A stretch of DNA of 64,000 bases from Blastobasis lacticolella (GCA_905147135.1 LR990041.1:18723907-18787906), one strand, 5' to 3'; positions 41,641 to 54,339 are shown, counted from the stretch's first letter. Notes: generated by a model not told the origin, from the letters alone. A program made the numbers and translations.

Positions 41641-43087
41641 CCTCCTTCTGTCGCAGTCGGGTAAAAAAATTGGCGTCGATCGAACGTTTAAATTAGCTAA
41701 CTCTAACATGTGGGACCTACTTAAAATTCCGAAAACCAAAACCAATTTGTCACACGATATTTTGTTAGTTTGCAACAAAATAGCAATAAATTCTCAAACA
41801 GGTCGAGCTTAATTACAAGTGTAACATTTGTAAAGTACGAAAAAAATAAAAATGTCAAATAATTTCATGCTGGGGTATCGATGTAAAGACAATACCAAGA
41901 AAGCGAACAAGCTAGCCTAAGAATAAAAAACCTATCACAAAACCAAAGGTTACAGACACATTACATTTAAATAAAACTGTATTCTAAGTCTTACGACTTA
42001 GGGACGATTTTTAACAAATATGATGTTACTCGGCAAACCCTTGACCAATCAGGTACGAGTCCAGGCAGTTGACGCTATTCGCCGGTCTAAAGCGGCGCAA
42101 TCGCGGGAAGCGACGGGATCGGTAGATTGCATTCCCCGCCGCAAGGGATGATGCTCAGGCGTCGGTTGTCATCCATAACAAGCTAAGGACACCAAACAAC
42201 ACAAGCAAAGAAGAACCTTATGTTAATTAGAGTAGATACTAAAATTGTAACTAGTAATTAATAATGGTCAGCGAGACGAATCGAGGGGTAGAGGATTGAC
42301 ACTTCTTATTTCGGAGCGGAGCGAGGCGGCTGGACGAGCAGTGGAGCATTTATTGAGATCACATCTTGAAGTCTAATAATGTAGAATTAAATTAAACTTT
42401 GGTTTACTAATAAATTAGAGTCAGTATATATTAGCAGCGGCAACAAAAGTTAGGTTGATACCTTCTATATTTATGTAAATGGTTTAGGTAACAATTGAAT
42501 CGATCTGATTAATAACATTTATAAATTTCATCTATTTCCATTAGAATTCTCACTAATAGAGATTTCTATAACATAGTTTAACTTTATCAAGATGGAAAGT
42601 AAAAGCTACCCAATCGAGTGACATTTACATTTAATTTTACAGATTATCTCTGCGTGACATAATTAGAGTAGGTACGGTAATATTTGAACAAACTATACCG
42701 AAGCCATTTACTATCATCATCAAATCAAGTAATTAATGTATCTGGTATATCTCTATACGAGATCATTAAGTGCTATTGTTTGATTAAATTCAACCAAAGC
42801 CTATGTATATGTGTATGTATTGTGTGTACGTTAACGTTCATAATCACGTTAAGTCGTCTCTGCGTGAAATATGCGTAATGTGGTATTATTTGAATAAAAT
42901 GATACCAAACCTAGGTAGGACATAGGTATGTCTAATCTGCGACGCTTGGGAGTTTGTAATGTACTTACATTGAAATCATCATCAATAACGAATACTCCAA
43001 GATATATATTGTTTGAGTGTATTCTACATAAATGTATGATTAACTATTATTTTAACATAATGTTTTAAACTATCGCGGTTATTATTA

Positions 43088-43239
43088 CACATTTTAGGGG
43101 TATGTTCCGGGTTTCTTACCGCGTACCTTTGTTGACGAGTAGCCCGATATTTTGACACAGTTGCATGCGTCATGGTCACGGGACGACTGACGGTCAGTCG
43201 TCGGTCGGTAGGAAACCCGGAACATACCCTTAAAATGTG
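43088..43239. mobile_element. TA-flanked MITE
   Basis: Terminal inverted repeats of 28 bp with one mismatch: CACATTTTAGGGGTATGTTC at the left against CACATTTTAAGGGTATGTTC from the right. TA flanks both ends (43086-43087 and 43240-43241), as for Tc1/mariner-type MITEs. It is 152 bp long, with a GC-rich interior containing GACTGACGGTCAGTCGTCGG. Confidence 0.65.
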
Positions 43240-43949
43240 TAACTATTATTTTATATGGAACTGAACTAGGTTACAGACCCCGATATATTGGCGAAAAATA
43301 CTTTAATATGGCTTAAAGGACTAGTCAATATCATCAACGAATATATTGGTAATAAATACATCTAATAGACTAAACTAATGGTTTATTCATAATGTTATTA
43401 GACCAAAAGGCATATCGATACGACTTATACGACTAGTCTAAATAACGGATATACTAATGGTAAATGCCTTAAATAAACTCATTTGCTTTGGGGAAATTCA
43501 ATATAAATATCCATATAACCTCTTGCAATTTAACGCATGGCATTCGAGTTTTGATAATTACATTAAAGTAATAATTATAATTCTTAAACCCTAGTTGGTC
43601 CAGCAATAAAGCTATCCTGGGCAACGGTCACCAGATGTGGTGGTCCCGTCCTAAATGTAGGTAGTCAAGCTGTTCCCGGTCAGCCAGATGACCCGGTCCT
43701 AAGGTCGATCTCGTCACTTATTACGTGTCGCAAAAGCTAGCATGCTGATGCGCCTCGCGGGCCACATGAAGCGGTCTCACCGTCATGTGTGGGTTAAAAT
43801 GGGTTGAACATAGGCCGTCAACGACAGTCCATTTAACTTTATGAGATTAGGATTTGATGATTGGTTTATAAATGCCTTTTTCTTTAAAAAAAATTCGACT
43901 GCCCTATGAGGAAAAGTAAATTTTGAGTTTCTCTATTACAAACAAACCG

Positions 43950-44200
43950 ATAAACAATCAAACCTTTTCTCTTTTTAATATTTGTATTTGATATTGACAA
44001 CTTTGTTTCCGGGATATACGGATGGTTTCAAAATTTTCACTGCAGCTAGCCCTGGTGTACTCTGTTTTGGCGACGTTTGGTTTCATACCGCCGTTTTCTG
44101 GGACTATCTTCCAAGTGCTTATCCTGGTCTCAAGATCCTTTCTACGCCTGCTCACAAGCGTGATGTCATCAGTGTATTTCATAAGCCTTGGAGGCAGAAT
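43950..44200 (-). pseudogene. RTE-like reverse transcriptase, YxDD region
   Basis: A 74-codon minus frame starts MKYTDDITLVSRRRKDLETR and continues ISTWKIVPENGGMKPNVAKT and EYTRASCS. The Y-T-D-D box followed by a (RS)RKDLE..I..W...L..GG...N..KTEYM-like pattern is characteristic of RTE-clade reverse transcriptases. The rest of the polymerase is missing. Confidence 0.7.
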
Positions 44201-44744
44201 CGTCTTTCGACCTTGATACTTGGGGACTTCTAAACTAAACTAAACTGTACAAATAAAATGCATTTAAAACATGAATTGCAGAATTTATCTAGTCAATATT
44301 GCTGGTTTATTACACTTTTTGTAAATATACACGTATTTTCCAGAGTAAACACGGGTGACATACAAAGCGACTTACACCCCTATTCACACACTGAGAAAAA
44401 TGTTGTGTGTATTCAGCAACGTGAAGTCTACGCTAGTCATAGCAGACTAAAATTGCCAGTCTATAGAGAGGCCTTTGACGGTTCTGAATACCGGTATTGA
44501 CAAGCAATATTGTTAAATATAAAACAATGATTTCGCAATTTGGTTCCTCGCTGCCCCATGATTGGAAAATAAAAGTGCATTGTTTTAGCTAAATGATTAA
44601 AACTACTACTACGCTCTATAAATATAAATTCTGTCAGGATGAGAGGTCTATTGGTGGGTTTAAATAAGGTTAAGGGTTCTACTGGATGAGGTAGAGAGAG
44701 ATGAGAAATCTCCCTCGCGAACATCGCAACCTGGAATCTTTTTT

Positions 44745-44960
44745 ACAAGCTTTTAACTTGCAATATTTGTATGTTCCGGTCAAATCTTGCAAGCTTAATT
44801 TGACCCACTTCCCGACATTCAATTGAGATAAAATTTGTAAGACAATTCAATAATATGGTATCATACAGCTGGTCTGATAATGGAATCGGAACACAACAAG
44901 ATAACCCAATCGTATTTAGGCTTTTTGGAATGCTCTTGATGAGAACTATACCCCCAGGTG
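44745..44960 (+). repeat. Dispersed repeat R4, copy 1
   Basis: CTTGCAAGCTTAATTTGACC, CACTTCCCGACATTCAATTG and AGATAAAATTTG, then AGCTGGTCTGATAATGGA. The same blocks in the same order occur at 46125-46235, 46258-46345 and 57090-57370. Confidence 0.6.
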
Positions 44961-45097
44961 TTACTCAAGGTCTTATGATAATGACAGTAAATGGTCACTA
45001 CACTCCTAAACTACACATGATATACCTATTGAGTTGGGCTCGTTTGATTTGTCGCTCGTACTTGATAAGAAATGTGACAGAACGTAGATAGAGGTTA

Positions 45098-45172
45098 TCT
45101 TAGCATTAATATCCCGGTAGTGCTCTTGCGCGCGAAGGCCCGAGATCCGCCTTGACCCTTGAGATAGTATCC
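45098..45172 (-). mobile_element. SINE-1, 3' fragment
   Basis: The reverse complement reads TCAAGGCGGATCTCGGGCC, TTCGCGCGCAAGAGCAC, TACCGGGATATTAATGC, the SINE-1 end. Confidence 0.6.
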
Positions 45173-45369
45173 AGTTAAAATATAACTCGTATTAAAGCTT
45201 GCAATGAAAAACAATTGATAACTTGTTGCTGTACAAAATTATATAATTCCAAATAATTAAAATAAGAGTACAATTCAGCGTCAGTAGAGCATGCGACACA
45301 GGAACAACCCAAGGAACAAAGTAGACCGAGCGAAGTTAAATATCAAATTATAATATGTGCCGAAGCCAG

Positions 45370-45740
45370 CTTGAATCAACATCACAGAACCAGCGGCGCA
45401 TTCGTCGGTGGGTGCTTAAGCGTTACGCGAACGTGTGCACATTCTGCAAATGTCGGTTTTTCGCTTAATCCCTGGGGCCGTCATACGGGCACTCGCTGTC
45501 GTAGGAAGTAATCTCTTATCCCCGCTCACGTGTTCCGCCCTCGGAGCGTGGCTAATTTGCAAGCTGCACCAGAGCCAGCGGCTTTTAGCCCGGCTTCCTT
45601 CCGTCGCTGTTTACGCGGCGCGGCCCTAAACGAGGGCACTCCGCCTTAATGACGACCACCGTCATTTCGGTAACGACGACTCACCTAACCGTTCTCCTGT
45701 AAAATAACGAACGCTCGAGCTGGGTAGATATACGTGCCAT
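45370..45740. other. GC-rich island without repeat matches
   Basis: Markedly richer in GC than its surroundings, with no related copy in the window and no supported protein. It could be a conserved non-coding or promoter-like element; this is inference from composition only. Confidence 0.3.
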
Positions 45741-46124
45741 GACGGCGTGTGATTGACAGTTTAATCAAGTCTTATCGAGTACTCCGCACACCCCATTAAC
45801 TGCTCCAGTGTAAAGCTTTTCTACACTAATTCATTTTGGTTGTTTACAAACTGTCAGCTGTTTCTTAGTTTTAATGTTGCGTAATAGTGGAATGGGCCCC
45901 GGCTGTTGCTGTAAACGTAAGTTTGAACACCGTTTACAATATTATTTTTACACAATCAAACTGAAATGGTAATAAATTTCAATAAGGCTTTTCAGTCTGA
46001 CACGTGTATGACTCATAGAGAAACGATACTTAATAAGGTAGTAAGTAATTACTCTATGGTATGTCTTGATTTCGAATACCTTGGTCGTTATTGAATTTAT
46101 TTCAACAGTCTCAATTAAATTTCA

Positions 46125-46345
46125 CTTGTATGTCCTGGCCCACTTTGACCCACTTCTCGGCTTTCATTTGAGCTAAAATTTTGTATACCTTGAATGAGAA
46201 TGCAATAATATCATGGAGCTGGTCTTGTGGAGTCCCAAGCTTTTATTTAATTTTATTGTATATCCTGGAACCTTGCAAGCCTAATTTGACGTACTTCCCG
46301 GGGTTCAATTAAGCTAAAATTTTGTATACGAGTAGGTACCTATGT
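46125..46345 (+). repeat. Dispersed repeat R4, two copies in tandem
   Basis: Copy a has CACTTTGACCCACTTCTCGG and GAGCTAAAATTTTGTATACC with GAGCTGGTCTTGTGGAGTCC. Copy b has CTTGCAAGCCTAATTTGACG and AAGCTAAAATTTTGTATACG. Confidence 0.55.
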
Positions 46346-46439
46346 AACTTGAACGTTTAACTCAGTAAGCTGGAATGTTTATAAAAGAATTGTATTCGTT
46401 TTATTTTCGGGCTTAGGAAATATGATCACATGTTAATTG

Positions 46440-46735
46440 TTCGGAAGGGAAGGAAATCATGTGTCCTTTCTACACTTTTCTAAATTCTGGACAATCGTCT
46501 CTCACCGGGTTATCTCAGGCACAATTTTCGTCTATTGTGTTCAACACATGACCGTGATATCTGCTCCTCCAATACTCCCTTATCGGACTTACTTCTTCAG
46601 ACACTCATAATACAGGCAGCTTGTCTTTGGAATGACATACCTGAGGACGTACGAAAGGCGCAGACACGATTTACGTTTAAAAAACGTCTGAAAGACATTA
46701 TTTCATTTAAGAGGTCGTAAACGTTTTATGTATTT
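46440..46735 (+). mobile_element. LINE 3'-end fragment
   Basis: The frame 46535-46720 ends LIIQAACLWNDIPEDVRKAQ, TRFTFKKRLKDIISFKRS before a stop. W...P..VR.....FK..LK is the usual C-terminus of Jockey/CR1 LINEs. The upstream part is eroded. The 3' tail is short (TTTATGTATTTAGG). Confidence 0.55.
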
Positions 46736-46902
46736 AGGTGATAACTGTGGTGATAACTGTGAGTCGATAAAGATGAAAATATGGGTAGGTTGCGTTGATG
46801 GAACACAACAATGCAAACTTTGTTGCTCCATAAACCTCCGGTTATCACAGAATCAGAGTAGGATTATTTATTTACATTTCTGTGCCTATTTATTTACATG
46901 AC

Positions 46903-47180
46903 TTGACCATGATCCAGACTTTGCCAGATCAGATAATGAGAAAAGAGCGACTGTCATCTAACCTCCGCGACCCTGATAACATCTTGACCAGATTGGATCG
47001 TGGTTACATATTCAGTGGCCTGAACGTGCAGGTTTCATCACAATATTTTCTCTCACCATAAGAGCATATTTTACAAAACTCAGAAAAAGTCGTTGGTACC
47101 TACATGGCGGCACTGGGTTTCAAACTCGGTACTACTCGTTTACGAGTAGTACCCACTAGTCACTGTGCCACTGACGCTCT
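46903..47180 (-). mobile_element. SINE-1, near-complete copy, minus strand
   Basis: The tRNA-like head (47100-47180 on the minus strand, with GAGTTTGAAACCC as a decayed B box) and the body with GTGATGAAACCTGCACGTTC, ATCCAATCTGGTCAAG and CTGATCTGGCAAAGTCTGG. Confidence 0.75.
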
Positions 47181-47550
47181 ATTTGTAGATTCACACACAT
47201 GGTTGGTCACATCAGTTTTGATTATTTTTCCTCGATATTTTAAGCGGTTGCATGGTCCATGGTCACGAATCAACTGGTTCCACTAAGTGTAGTGAATAAG
47301 AACGAGTCTTAAAATGCCTATATTTAATTATTGAGATAGCTTTTAGATTTCTTTCAATAAAATCGGTACAGCTGTTTTTTTTCTTTAATCCCATTATAAA
47401 GCAAGAAAACCTAATACTAAACAAAATTGTAGCCACCTAACTATAAAACCTTAATCTATAATAACCCTTATATCGCTACCAGTGTGGAGAAGGATGGTTG
47501 TATTCCCTTTTGGAAGTCAATCCCTATCCGTAAATATAATAAACGATGGC

Positions 47551-47752
47551 CCGACGTGAGTGGTTCAGTTATCAACATAGCCAGAGGTCTAGGGTTCGAT
47601 TCGCGGCCGGGAAAAAATTGAATATATTAAGTATGTGTTTAAAAGTATTTAAGTAGTATATCAGTTATCTAGCACACGTAGTACAAGCTATGCTTAGTTC
47701 GGGGCTAGACGGCGCTGTGTGGATTTGTCCACGCTTGTTTATTTATTTAATA
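47551..47752 (+). mobile_element. SINE-2, copy 3, internally deleted
   Basis: TGAGTGGTTCAG, AGGGTTCGATTCGCGGCCGG, TATCAGTTATCTAGCAC, GGGGCTAGACGGCGCTGTG and a (TTTA)n end. The GTCTGGGTGTTATATG block is missing. Confidence 0.85.
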
Positions 47753-47879
47753 TAATATCATTCTTAATTATTACATAAGTATCGATTGTTTGGAATATAA
47801 ACACCATAACCGCCTTAAAGAAAGTGTCTTCCGAAGGCGTAACATAATATCTACCGGTGGAATTTCCAATTAAACAATG

Positions 47880-48250
47880 TCACAAGTTAAGCTGAAACTA
47901 ATTAACAGGCGTGTCTCGCGTCCCGTATCGCGTTGATATATTCATGAAATACTTAAGCAAACAGCGTTTACCCCTTTATCCTGGATTTGTCGAAGGAAAT
48001 TGAGTCGTAGAGGTAAGCTGTAAGAACCGACGGGCCGGATACGCGCGATTCCTGCGTAAGCCAACCGAGACGTATATCAGGGTCCGGGACGGGACAAATA
48101 AGTCACTGCTAACTGATTTGGGCGCGGTACATTCAACCCTTTGTTTTTACGTGTACCTGCAGTTTGCGGTGGCCTGGCACGTCGAGAGGGGCTCTGCCCA
48201 CTACGCACATTACTACGACGTACTACTTATCATGCCTTGAAAGTATTCTC
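47880..48250. other. Apparently unique stretch
   Basis: No repeat match within the window, moderate GC, and ORFs without motifs (one of 92 codons at 48141-48419 is not convincing). It is possibly conserved non-coding DNA. A short segment at 48262-48300 recurs inverted at 50815-50855. Confidence 0.25.
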
Positions 48251-49215
48251 ACACCATGCTATAGGCACAGAAATGAAAGAAAAACAGAATCCATGTTACC
48301 TTAAAGAGATGTGGTGCATGCAAGGTGTGACAATCTCCTTTGTTGTACATGACATACACTCTTCGGGTCTTACAACGCGCCGCCATTTCGTAGCGTTCGG
48401 ACATATTTTTCCTCGATGAAAAATATTTTAAAATGCCGCATGTGTAGTGAAATCGTGTAAAAGTTACTGGAAAAAATGTAACAAGGCAGGAGAAATTACC
48501 TACCACGCGTAAGTAATTATGATTCTTGCTACTTTTTTTTATTAATGTTTTATTTACTTTTGTGCAAATTTCGAACAAAAGTACAACGATGTGGCTACCT
48601 GTTTTTCGGGAAAATTCCCATAAAGTGGGGAATTCTTTATTAAATTTGTGACTCAGATCAGGTTTCGAATTTTTATTACCTATCGTATCTGAAAAGAACT
48701 TGAATGATTATAATTATAGTCTGCCCTATGTACTGCTATGATGTAAGCAAAGTAGTCCGATTTTATACATAAATAATATAACACCGCTTTCTGCGGAGCC
48801 CTTATTATTTTCGATCCCGATTTTATTTTAACCGGGTTATATTATTTTAATGGGTTTCCTAGAAATAAAAACCGTGAAGACGATTGCATTCTAATTATAC
48901 GAAACTGTAGAAGAGAAACCAATTGGATCCCATCATCTGCGAGTACCGTGTGTAGTGCACATTTTGTTGACGTGGATTTTATAACAACCGTAAGGAGCTA
49001 CGATGCTTGGTTCCGTACGCGTTTCCAAAACGGGTAAATGAACTGTTGTTGTGTTGTAAGTTTGTAACTAGTAATTAGCTATGCCATTCCAAGTATTGTG
49101 CTGAACAGCCTTAAAATTATCTTCAAGCAGTGTGCACAAACATTGCTTGTGTTGGTATCTTAAACATTAATGTAAGTTACCTTTTAACAAGCTAAGTCGC
49201 TTCATCCACATTTAA

Positions 49216-50340
49216 GGCGAGGACGGCGTCCATTTAATCGAAACGAATGATTTTTAAACGTGTTGATTGAAGCAGACTTATAATGATTCGATAGCTAAAT
49301 AACTAGATTAAAAGTTTCTTCGAATCCTTGTTTTTTAATTATGCATACATACATGACGTTTCGCCATTTTCCTAGTACTTTAATCCACTTGTCACGGTTC
49401 TGACTAACCTCTCTCGCTTCTTCCAGTTCCGCACTCATCATCTTTTCGTACATGCTCGACGATTTAGGCTACTCTTTTTTTTTGTTAAATATCTCCGATT
49501 TGATCATGCTATGTACCTACTTCTCAGTATTTCCCTTCTAACGCTTCCATGCACTTCTGCCATATACCTTCATCTTTTTCTTTTTCGTCCTCTCTTCACG
49601 ACCAAACCAACTTTAAATTCCTATCTCTATCCTAGTCACTAAATCCTCTTCCACTCCAGCAAGTCAGGGAACTGCTTGAAACATCAACCAGTTAGTAGTC
49701 AATTACACAATTCCGTAATTTATCGCTCATTGAAACTCCTTCAATACTTCTAAACACCCTCACTTCTATTGCATTTATCCTACTTTCGTGCTTGTTGTCT
49801 CATAGAAAACTTTCTCTTCCATACATCAATGTTGTAACGAGCACTCCTCTGTTAAGAAGCTATCTTGGACACCCGGCTGTTCACAAAAGTATGTAGTGGT
49901 CTTTTCACTATATTTCTGGCATTCACTTTCCTTTCGACATCACTTTCACACTTTACACCCCTTGTAAACGTTGGTCCTAAATATGTATAAAAACTCACCA
50001 GTTCCACTTTTCTACCTGCGATTACGATTTCACAATCAAGTTATAACATCAACATCAACATACCCTAGAAGATTAGGGTATTTAGAGGGTAGGGTAATAG
50101 GTTTAATCGATTGTTTGATTTAAAATCTGCAATTTAACGTTTACTATCACCGAATAGATTATTCAGGGGGTAACTTCATTATAATCAAACAAAAATCTAT
50201 CGAAACTAGTACGTTTTCGCATTTTTAGATCGCTCCACGTTCAAAATGCGTAATTCATAAATTGACCTTATTGTATGAGTAACACATTCCATTATGATCT
50301 ATCCGCGCAAAACGGATTTTAATTCCGTGCCGTCCTCGCC
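49216..50340. mobile_element. piggyBac-like MITE containing a LINE fragment
   Basis: Perfect 12-bp terminal inverted repeats GGCGAGGACGGC (49216-49227) and GCCGTCCTCGCC (50329-50340), each immediately flanked by TTAA (49212-49215 and 50341-50344), the piggyBac duplication. No transposase was found. Most of the interior (49330-50040) is a nested decayed LINE. Confidence 0.65.
49330..50042 (-). pseudogene. Decayed LINE reverse-transcriptase C-terminal region
   Basis: The minus strand reads LDCEIVIAGRKVELVSFYTY, LGPTFTRGVKCESDVERKVN, ARNIVKRPLHTFVNSRVSK before frame changes; then fragments related to the usual C-terminal region (a YGSE-like block near 49800 and a W-F-G-like block near 49600), all with stops. 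The YLG..FT..G...S.IE.R..A pattern is common to the part of LINE proteins after the polymerase core. It is strongly degenerate. Confidence 0.55.
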
Positions 50341-50399
50341 TTAAATTTTTATACCTTACGAGCATTGTAGTGTAGCCTTAAGGCTAGTTTCCAACAAGC

Positions 50400-50609
50400 G
50401 CGCTCCATACAAACGTAGTTTGATCATATTTTCAAAGTACACAGGTTTTTATATTTCTATAGAAATCTTGAATCTCGTGTAACTTTGAATTGATATATTT
50501 ATTATACCACAAGCATCAATATTAGTTTCTGGATCACGTCTACAAAATTTCATTGATTTTGATAGCGCAATATTGAAAATATGATCAAACTTTATTTGCA
50601 TGGAGCGTA
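50400..50609. mobile_element. Foldback element
   Basis: The left arm CGCTCCATACAAACGTAGTT, then TGATCATATTTTCAA, pairs with the right arm (50570-50609), whose reverse complement reads CGCTCCATGCAAATAAAGTT, then TGATCATATTTTCAA. Arms are about 36-40 bp with few mismatches and the spacer is about 130 bp. Confidence 0.6.
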
Positions 50610-51184
50610 CTCGGGGAGATTCCTCTTATCAACATATTTCATTACTTAAGAATTTTTAAATAAATAATTACAATCAGAAATTAATAATTTTTATTTATTA
50701 ATTATTGTAAAGTTGTATTGCTAACATAATACATAAAGAGGGCAAAATGGATCATGTATTACCCTAAAATTACGCAGCCATATAAAATAGCGGCAGTTTC
50801 TATGCTTCCCTCATGACATGGATTCTGTTTTTGTTTCATTTCTGTGGCTATAGGTAAAAAACTTAAATAAACGCTCCTCTGTGTGTCGTGTGTCGAAATT
50901 CAAATTGGCATGTCAAGAAAACGTCACTCATGCTCGCAAGACACTTTACTTAAGTTTTTTCTTTTTTTCTTTTGTTTTTAGACGGCAGATTCGGAGGGTA
51001 GGTACAAAGAGATTGGAATGCTATATATGCCTTCTTCCAGTCTATAGAGGGGGCTGTGACAGCTTTTTCATACAAAAAAATGCGTGCAAAGTCAGAGACA
51101 AAAAATAATTAAATCTCCTTAAGTTTTTGTCAGCATAAAATAAAAAGGGATTTTCACTCTGTCGATATATTATTTCGATATGCC

Positions 51185-51720
51185 GAACCGATTGAGGGAC
51201 AGAGGCCCTCAACTGGTACCGCCTAGCTTGCATTTGACCCGCGCCAGGGCCTGTTTCCGGTTCGCAGCAGCAAAGATCTGAAATGATCCTCCACTACGTA
51301 ATCTCCTCGGGAGATCTACGGATACTTTTAAAAAACATTGCATGCGGTGGCTGCTCGAGAAACAGGTTCTGGAAGCGGAGATTATTTTTGGCGGATATTC
51401 TGGTCCCCATCCTTCCCACTTCCAATTAATAAAGTTCAAAGTCGTGATTTTAGGTTTATTTATAGTGTCTGTGTCTATAACAAATTTTATTCTGTTTAAT
51501 TTTGTAGGCCAAGGCAGAATAGCAGGCCCGTAGGCATCATCGCGTATCTGCGGAACTGAGCTTTGGCCTCTTTAGCGTTTAGTGTTTATATTAATATTAT
51601 TTTTTTCCTAATTTTTTTTTTCTGGTTTATTTTATTTTAATTTTATGTAATTTTATTTTTTATGTGTTTGAGCTAAATACTAAATAAATACCTTTTTATT
51701 TATTTATTTATTTATGTTAT
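51185..51720 (+). mobile_element. LINE 3'-end fragment with (TTTA)n tail
   Basis: The plus frame reads PPLRNLLGRSTDTFKKHCMR, then WLLEKQVLEAEIIFGGY, the C-terminus of a Jockey-like LINE. A 3'-UTR with GGCCAAGGCAGAATAGCAGG and T-rich stretches runs to a TTTATTTATTTATTTA tail near 51690-51712. Confidence 0.6.
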
Positions 51721-52498
51721 ATTAAGCAATATTATCGATATACTCAATAAAAATATTCCTAAGACATCATCAGCTTATGTAGCCATTATAACACCGCTTT
51801 TTTACATTTCATTTTGTTGTAATGTAAAAATAAAATGTTTTAACATTATTCTTATTGACAAGACAGCGTTTTGGCTCTCCCTTCTCGTTCGACCCATTTC
51901 ACTTTTCTCTTGTCTCTTCACTTTGTCTAATATGAATCTCACTTTACCTTACGTCTTATTTGTTTTCTGCGATTATCCGTTGAAGAGAACAGTCTTTATT
52001 TAGTGTCTAACATCTCATCGCCGTACTCCATAAAGGAGAGTGTGAGTACAGATGAGACTACAAATTACAATTTGTAAAGGTGCGTTTTTTTGCGTACATA
52101 GAAAGATCTCATACAAAGAAAAAAAATATATGAAAATAAAAATTTGCAAAGCTAGGGCTTTGTCGTAGGTAATTTTGTTTACTTACATCTTTATCTCCTC
52201 TTGGTGGCTTTACTCAATGTAACCACTGAATAATATTATAGCTCAAGTATTCACATTAGCCTACATCATTCCACTGTTGAGCAAAAGACTTTCCCAATTT
52301 TTCCACTCCTAGTGATCAATAGGTATTATTTGATTACATCGACATTGGGAAAAAGCAGCGAACACATCACTATCGCACGTTCGAACAAGCAATCACTTTA
52401 TATATTATTAGGGATTAAGTAAGTAATTATGAATTATCATTGTTTCTACAGTACATATTACTGAGCTCGGCGTATTAATTCAGTCAGAAAATTACTAA

Positions 52499-52757
52499 TA
52501 AATAAATAAATAAATATTCGTGGACAAATTCACACAGCGCCATCTAGCCCCAAACTAAGCAAAGCTTGTGCTATGGGTGCTAGATAACTGATAAACTACT
52601 TAAATACTTTTAAATACATACTTATTATACATAGAAAACCCAGACCCGTAACAGAAATTAAAATTCATCATTTCAATTTCTGCCCGGCCGGGAATCGAAC
52701 CCAGGACCTCTTGCGTGGCAGACCGGCATTTTGACCACTGAACCACTCAGGTCGTCA
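52499..52757 (-). mobile_element. SINE-2, full-length copy, minus strand
   Basis: Complete from the (AAAT)n tail at 52499 through CGCCATCTAGCCCCAAACTA, CCCAGACCCGTAACAGAAAT and GGAATCGAACCCAGGACC (B box complement) to CCACTGAACCACTCAGGTCG (A box complement). Very close to the copy at 22068-22315. Confidence 0.9.
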
Positions 52758-53269
52758 ATAATACTTTGAGATATTACGAAAAAGCTCATAAAACAAGAAT
52801 CTTTAACACGTATTTATTTCACATACTATACACATTCTACAATCGATAATCAACGAGTTTTAATATACATAAATGGTAGTGGTCCAAAGCACTTCACTAA
52901 TTTTATAAAATTACAAAGCCTATAACACAAAATATAAAAATATTTTACCAATAAATAAATTGAAATAGTTTGTTTACAATTGCGTCTGACAAGTAAAATG
53001 ATTGTCAAACTGACGGGTAGCATGCATTTTACCATAGCCTCCTTCATTTTACAAGCCATGCGCAGAAGTTTGACAACGTCGCATTTTTTAATTTTAGTGA
53101 ACCTGAAAATTACTGTAAAACTATCATCGCATTCGTCGTCGTTTAATGTTATTAGTTATTTAAGTGATAAAGTATATAAATTAGTTAGATCATATGAAAT
53201 TGGATATATTCCTGTACTATTTACCTATCTACCTACTTGCAATTGTATTATCCTAATATTATAAATGCG

Positions 53270-53490
53270 AAATATAATCTATGTTTGGTTTTGTACGTAA
53301 TGGTTGTTTGTTACACCTTAACGCAAAAACTACTGATCGTATTTTAATGAAATTTGGCAGTTATATAGCATATAGTCCCGAATAACACATATGCTATAAT
53401 TTATCCCGATATTTAATGTGATTCCCTCGGGAACGGGTCTGGAACGTTATAGCCGAATTTCATGCGGACGCAGTCGCGACTAAAAGCTAT
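53270..53490 (+). repeat. Lepidopteran-type repeat ending in GCGGACGCAGTCGCG
   Basis: Blocks TTTGGTTTTGTACGTAATGG, AACTACTGATCGTATTTTAA, TGAAATTTGGCAG, CCCTCGGGAACGGG, then ATTTCATGCGGACGCAGTCG and CTAAAAGCTA. This block order is very common in Lepidoptera. Confidence 0.6.
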
Positions 53491-54339
53491 TATGAAATAA
53501 AATAATCTATGCCAGCCAAAATATTGCCCAATTTATTAAATATTAGGTATAATGCATTTTAAACAGTTTTATTTAAGTACCTAAGTATATAAAAACTAAC
53601 TACTTACTTATTGCACCTATCTTCTTTTTCAACGCTTAGATCATCGTGGATAATCAGAGATCGTGGTTTAAATTAGTTGTGATAACTTTCACAATGCGAA
53701 AATGTTTGCTGCATACAAAAGATCCTTCGGTGGGACTCCAGCATGCTTGGGGAATAGCAGAAGTCAATTTATTTAATAGAATTACATCTTTTGGAAAGCA
53801 AAACATCGGCACAGCTTCTTTCCCATTTTTATGGTTTAATCATAATTTTACTTGAATTTTTCAAATGCAACAAGGCCTTTGCATCTGTTAGAGAAAGATT
53901 ACGAATATAAAACAGAATTTGATTTATGAAATAAGTAAAAAACGAACAACAAAAACGGTCAAGGATTGTTATTTAAAAATCGTATTCATCAAATTTTAGC
54001 ACAATTATAAATATATTAACTTTTATTTAACTTCGTAGATGGTGATGGTGATGGATACAAACGCGTTAATTTGCAGTTTTATCAATATATTTAAATGTCA
54101 TGTAATCCGATTACATTGAAACTTTGGCACAATCAGATGACAATAAGGTAATTAATACATATCATTTTATTTTGATAAAGGTAGTATATTGTATAAATAG
54201 TTAACATTAATTATCAAACAATAATTTTTCTTAATTTTTTGAAATGTAACTACGTCATCATAAAATTACATTTCCTTATCATAAAGAAAAAACTGTTATG
54301 TCTTTTATATTGTAAGTATTTATCGAATGTAAAATCATC

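Noticed and set aside
43982..44233. 83-codon plus-strand frame
   Set aside because: Antisense to the RTE YTDD fragment at 43950-44200.
48141..48578. 92-codon (+) and 109-codon (-) overlapping frames
   Set aside because: No motif, low-complexity runs, and mutual overlap on opposite strands in AT-rich DNA; neither has support as a gene.
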